From Adiantum capillus-veneris (lineage: Eukaryota > Streptophyta > Polypodiopsida > Polypodiales > Pteridaceae): a stretch of DNA of 64,000 nt. The stretch is from positions 108,132,469 to 108,196,468 of the forward strand of contig CM043951.1 in the NCBI GenBank assembly GCA_014529385.2. The letters run 5' to 3'. A program made the translations under genes and the position numbers. Below, in pieces: positions 61,732-64,000 of this stretch (position 1 is its first letter; each line of letters begins with the position of its first letter). The notes beneath the pieces were generated by a model that saw only the letters and a list, made by a program, of their open reading frames with translations, ran no database searches and was not told the origin of the DNA.

Positions 61732-62718
61732 GTAAGTACCATGTGAACTTTCTAAGGTGGTTCATAGAGTTTTGGGATATTACCTGACAAGTACAACTCT
61801 CAAGATTCAACACCTGACTTGATTATGTTTTGCATGGTACTTTCCAGAAGTCCCAATGGAGTCTTTTTGGTACTTAACAAGGCACAAGTAGATAGAACTA
61901 CACAAACTCCACCATTTAACAAGGATTAAATATGTCATGGTACTTTATATAATGGATCCGTATGGGTGCTTCACAAAGCCTAGGGATGGTAGAAACAAGG
62001 CAAAACTCTCAGATTCCACCATTTGATTTTGATTATATACACCATGGTACTTTTTGTAGTTACCAATGAGGCATTGTTGGTGCTTCATAGAGCTTATATA
62101 TGGTAGCAAATAGGTAGAACTCTCAAAATCCAACATTTGAATGTGATTGAGTAGAACATGGTACCTTTTTAGTAAGTACCAATGAAAGTTTATTGAACAG
62201 TGGTCCACAAATCTTAGTGATGGTGGTGGAAATCACAAAGTCCTCCATTAGACTAGGATTAAAGGTACTTTGTGAAGCTAAGTAATATGGTAGCTTTTTA
62301 TATGGTAGTCAAATTCAAGGTACAACCAAGAGTACCCACATAGGCACTTTGTGCATATTGTTGTATTACTTGGTAGAGTTTATAGTACCTATCATAGGTA
62401 CATTGACAAAATATATGCCTTTATCTTTCAAAGTACCTTTCATAGGTTGATACTTTGAAAGTACATATGCCCTGTTTTCAAAGTACCATGCATGTGTTTG
62501 TACATTGTGAAAGTACATGTCGTTTTTTTACCATGCATGTGTTTGTACCATGGGAAAGTACATATGCCTTTGTTTTGCAAAGTGTCTTTCATATGTGCTT
62601 GGTATGTTCTTATGATTGGTACTCTGAGCTTGTCCTTGGTACTCTCATAGGTACTTAGAATGTATCCTTGGTACTTTTTTGACATGGACTAATATTTACT
62701 TGTCAATTGTGGTGTTGA
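61732..62718 (+). repeat. Intron rich in GTAC words
   Basis: Between the donor at 61732 and an estimated acceptor near 62718 the sequence holds more than 20 GTAC tetranucleotides. Most are in the contexts TGGTACTTT, AAAGTACC or GAAAGTACATATGCC. About four would be expected by chance. A 45-60-bp unit with CCATGCATGTGTTTGTAC and GAAAGTACAT is roughly repeated at 62455-62575. Confidence 0.65.
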
Positions 62719-63067
62719 AAGAACTAATTGAGATGGCATCATCAGAAGCTACACGTGCTGCTCAATTCACATTTTGTGAGAGATTGCTGGATCAAGTGAA
62801 GAGAGGTGACTCAATGTTGCTACATTCAAAACTGGTGAGCATGGGAATCACCAACAAGCCAAAGTGACTGTTCCAGGAGCATGTGTTGCATGTGTTTTAG
62901 GTTTTGTGTCTTTTGAAGTAGTGTGTGTGCATACACTAGCATGTGGCTATGCATACCATGCTTTGTGTTTTGTTGGATGGGCTGGGTCAGAGAAAGAATG
63001 TGCCAACGCTTCCTATAAGCAGAGTATTTTGGAATCGGAAAAGGTGATGCATGTGCATAATGGCTAG
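62719..63067 (+). pseudogene. Unidentified gene, middle exons
   Basis: A short exon reads ELIEMASSEATRAAQFTFCE and ends at the donor CTG|GTGAGC (62834/62835). A second block at 62901-63064 contains ACGYAYHALCFVGWAGSEKE followed by CANASYK. The C.YAYH..C....A...C spacing recalls a zinc-binding module, but with too few cysteines to assign a RING finger. Confidence 0.35.
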
Positions 63068-63167
63068 TTTTCTATTCTCCATGTCTATTGAGATTAATAG
63101 AGTTTGTTAAGAATGTAAGAAGCTTTTTCTGATTACACAAGCTACAACTTATGTGGTGTAGTTGCAG

Positions 63168-63590
63168 GTTCCAGTCATATGCCATATGTGGCAACATTAC
63201 CAGCTGAGGTGCCAAACTTGAATGTTGATTCGACTCTGGACGCCCACACCATAGACACAAACATGAAATTTGATGATCAATCAACTCCAGGTGGTAGGGA
63301 AGGTTTATCCTTGGCAAGTGACAAAACTCTGGCTTGCAAGGAAGGCTCGCATGTGGCAATTGACAAAACTCTAGCTGCTAAGGTGGAGCCTTCTCAACAA
63401 ATAGTAGGTGAACCAGAACCAAAGGAAACTAAACCAATGGAAGATGTTGATGTTAAGATGATAGATTTTGTAGCACAAGAGGGGGTGGAAGCAGTGCAAC
63501 ACATGGTTCATGGTGATTCAGATCCAGATTCCCCTGTCTTCCTTAACAATATGGTGAAGAAGTCAAGGAAGCAAAAGAAACATGTTGATG
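63168..63590 (+). CDS. Unidentified gene, acidic exon
   Basis: Bounded by the acceptor TAGTTGCAG (ending 63167) and the donor GATG|GTAAGT (63590/63591). The open frame carries two near-repeats, LSLASDKTLACKEG and HVAIDKTLAAKVEP, then an acidic stretch, then VFLNNMVKKSRKQKKHVDG, a basic cluster that could be a nuclear signal. Domain unknown. No stop lies inside the exon. Confidence 0.45.
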
Positions 63591-64000
63591 GTAAGTTGTT
63601 TTGGCTATCTAGGACTTGGCTCCCTACAGACATTGAATGATTTTTATTGATGTGTCTCGTTATGGTGCAACTCGACAGTCCAAAAATAAGCGAGCATAAG
63701 AGATGAACCGCTCAAAGCAGTAAAGTAACAAGGCTGAGGAAGAGAATGATGGTGAGACCTCTTTTACTCATAGCTTGTTTAGGAAAAGCATCTCATCACG
63801 TAGAGGAAGTTTTTAGAATCAACCTCATTGATAGCTGAAGGAGAGGAGCTGGGAGCACAGCGGAAGAGGAAGATGAATACACACACACACACACTACCAT
63901 AAGCCACACACACATGTTGGAGGGGGAGAGCCAACACACAATGTGTGCCCCCTTTCTCTCTTCTCTATCTTATGCACTAAGGCACACTACACATTGTACT
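63591..64000. other. Right edge, probable intron start then spacer
   Basis: Contains a short (AC)n at about 63879-63893 and otherwise no readable gene. A further exon of the preceding gene may lie beyond the window. Confidence 0.35.

Overview
This window looks like nuclear DNA of a land plant with a large, repeat-rich genome. The evidence is Ty1/copia and Ty3/gypsy elements of plant type (including an integrase-chromodomain chromovirus), GT-AG introns, a PPR-repeat fragment and very long GA/CA/TA microsatellites. A non-flowering vascular plant such as a fern or lycophyte is a guess from repeat style, not something the sequence proves. I see no intact host gene, rRNA, tRNA or CRISPR. Almost every coding region is broken by stops or frameshifts, so the window reads as layered mobile-element debris.

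Layout. 1-4024: 5' half of a gypsy-type LTR element (A, minus strand), cut by the window edge. 4025-6483: AT-rich DNA, a small coding-like fragment and a poly-G/(AG)n microsatellite. 6548-10564: compact LTR element with about 950-bp LTRs and only gag-like coding (minus). 11095-16590: complete but decayed Ty1/copia element (minus) with an exact CCACT target duplication. 16596-25470: end of another gypsy element, about 4 kb with almost no open frame, CT-rich repeats and a coiled-coil ORF. 25784-29738: deleted chromovirus with two 1.1-kb LTRs around an integrase-chromodomain remnant. 29817-32280: copia fragment and unidentified coding remnants.

32985-54407 is the most interesting part. A plus-strand pseudogene resembling a DDE-type transposase converges on a minus-strand pseudogene with an FCP1/NIF-type HAD phosphatase-like domain. 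Introns of both, and the space between them, are packed with an imperfect palindromic word, TGCTAGTTAGCA, which forms a roughly 74-bp tandem array in one intron. I infer that the two genes and the repeats are parts of one large, undescribed mobile unit. The transposase-like gene is interrupted in frame by an 11.2-kb LTR element (B, 35994-47173, AGAAC target duplication). B is of the same family as A, carries broken gag plus a protease, and has no reverse transcriptase or integrase.

54430-64000: microsatellites, a PPR pseudogene fragment, a copia gag remnant (plus) and an unidentified, intron-containing plus-strand gene-like region. One of its introns is dense in GTAC words, a second case of an intron filled with one iterated short word.
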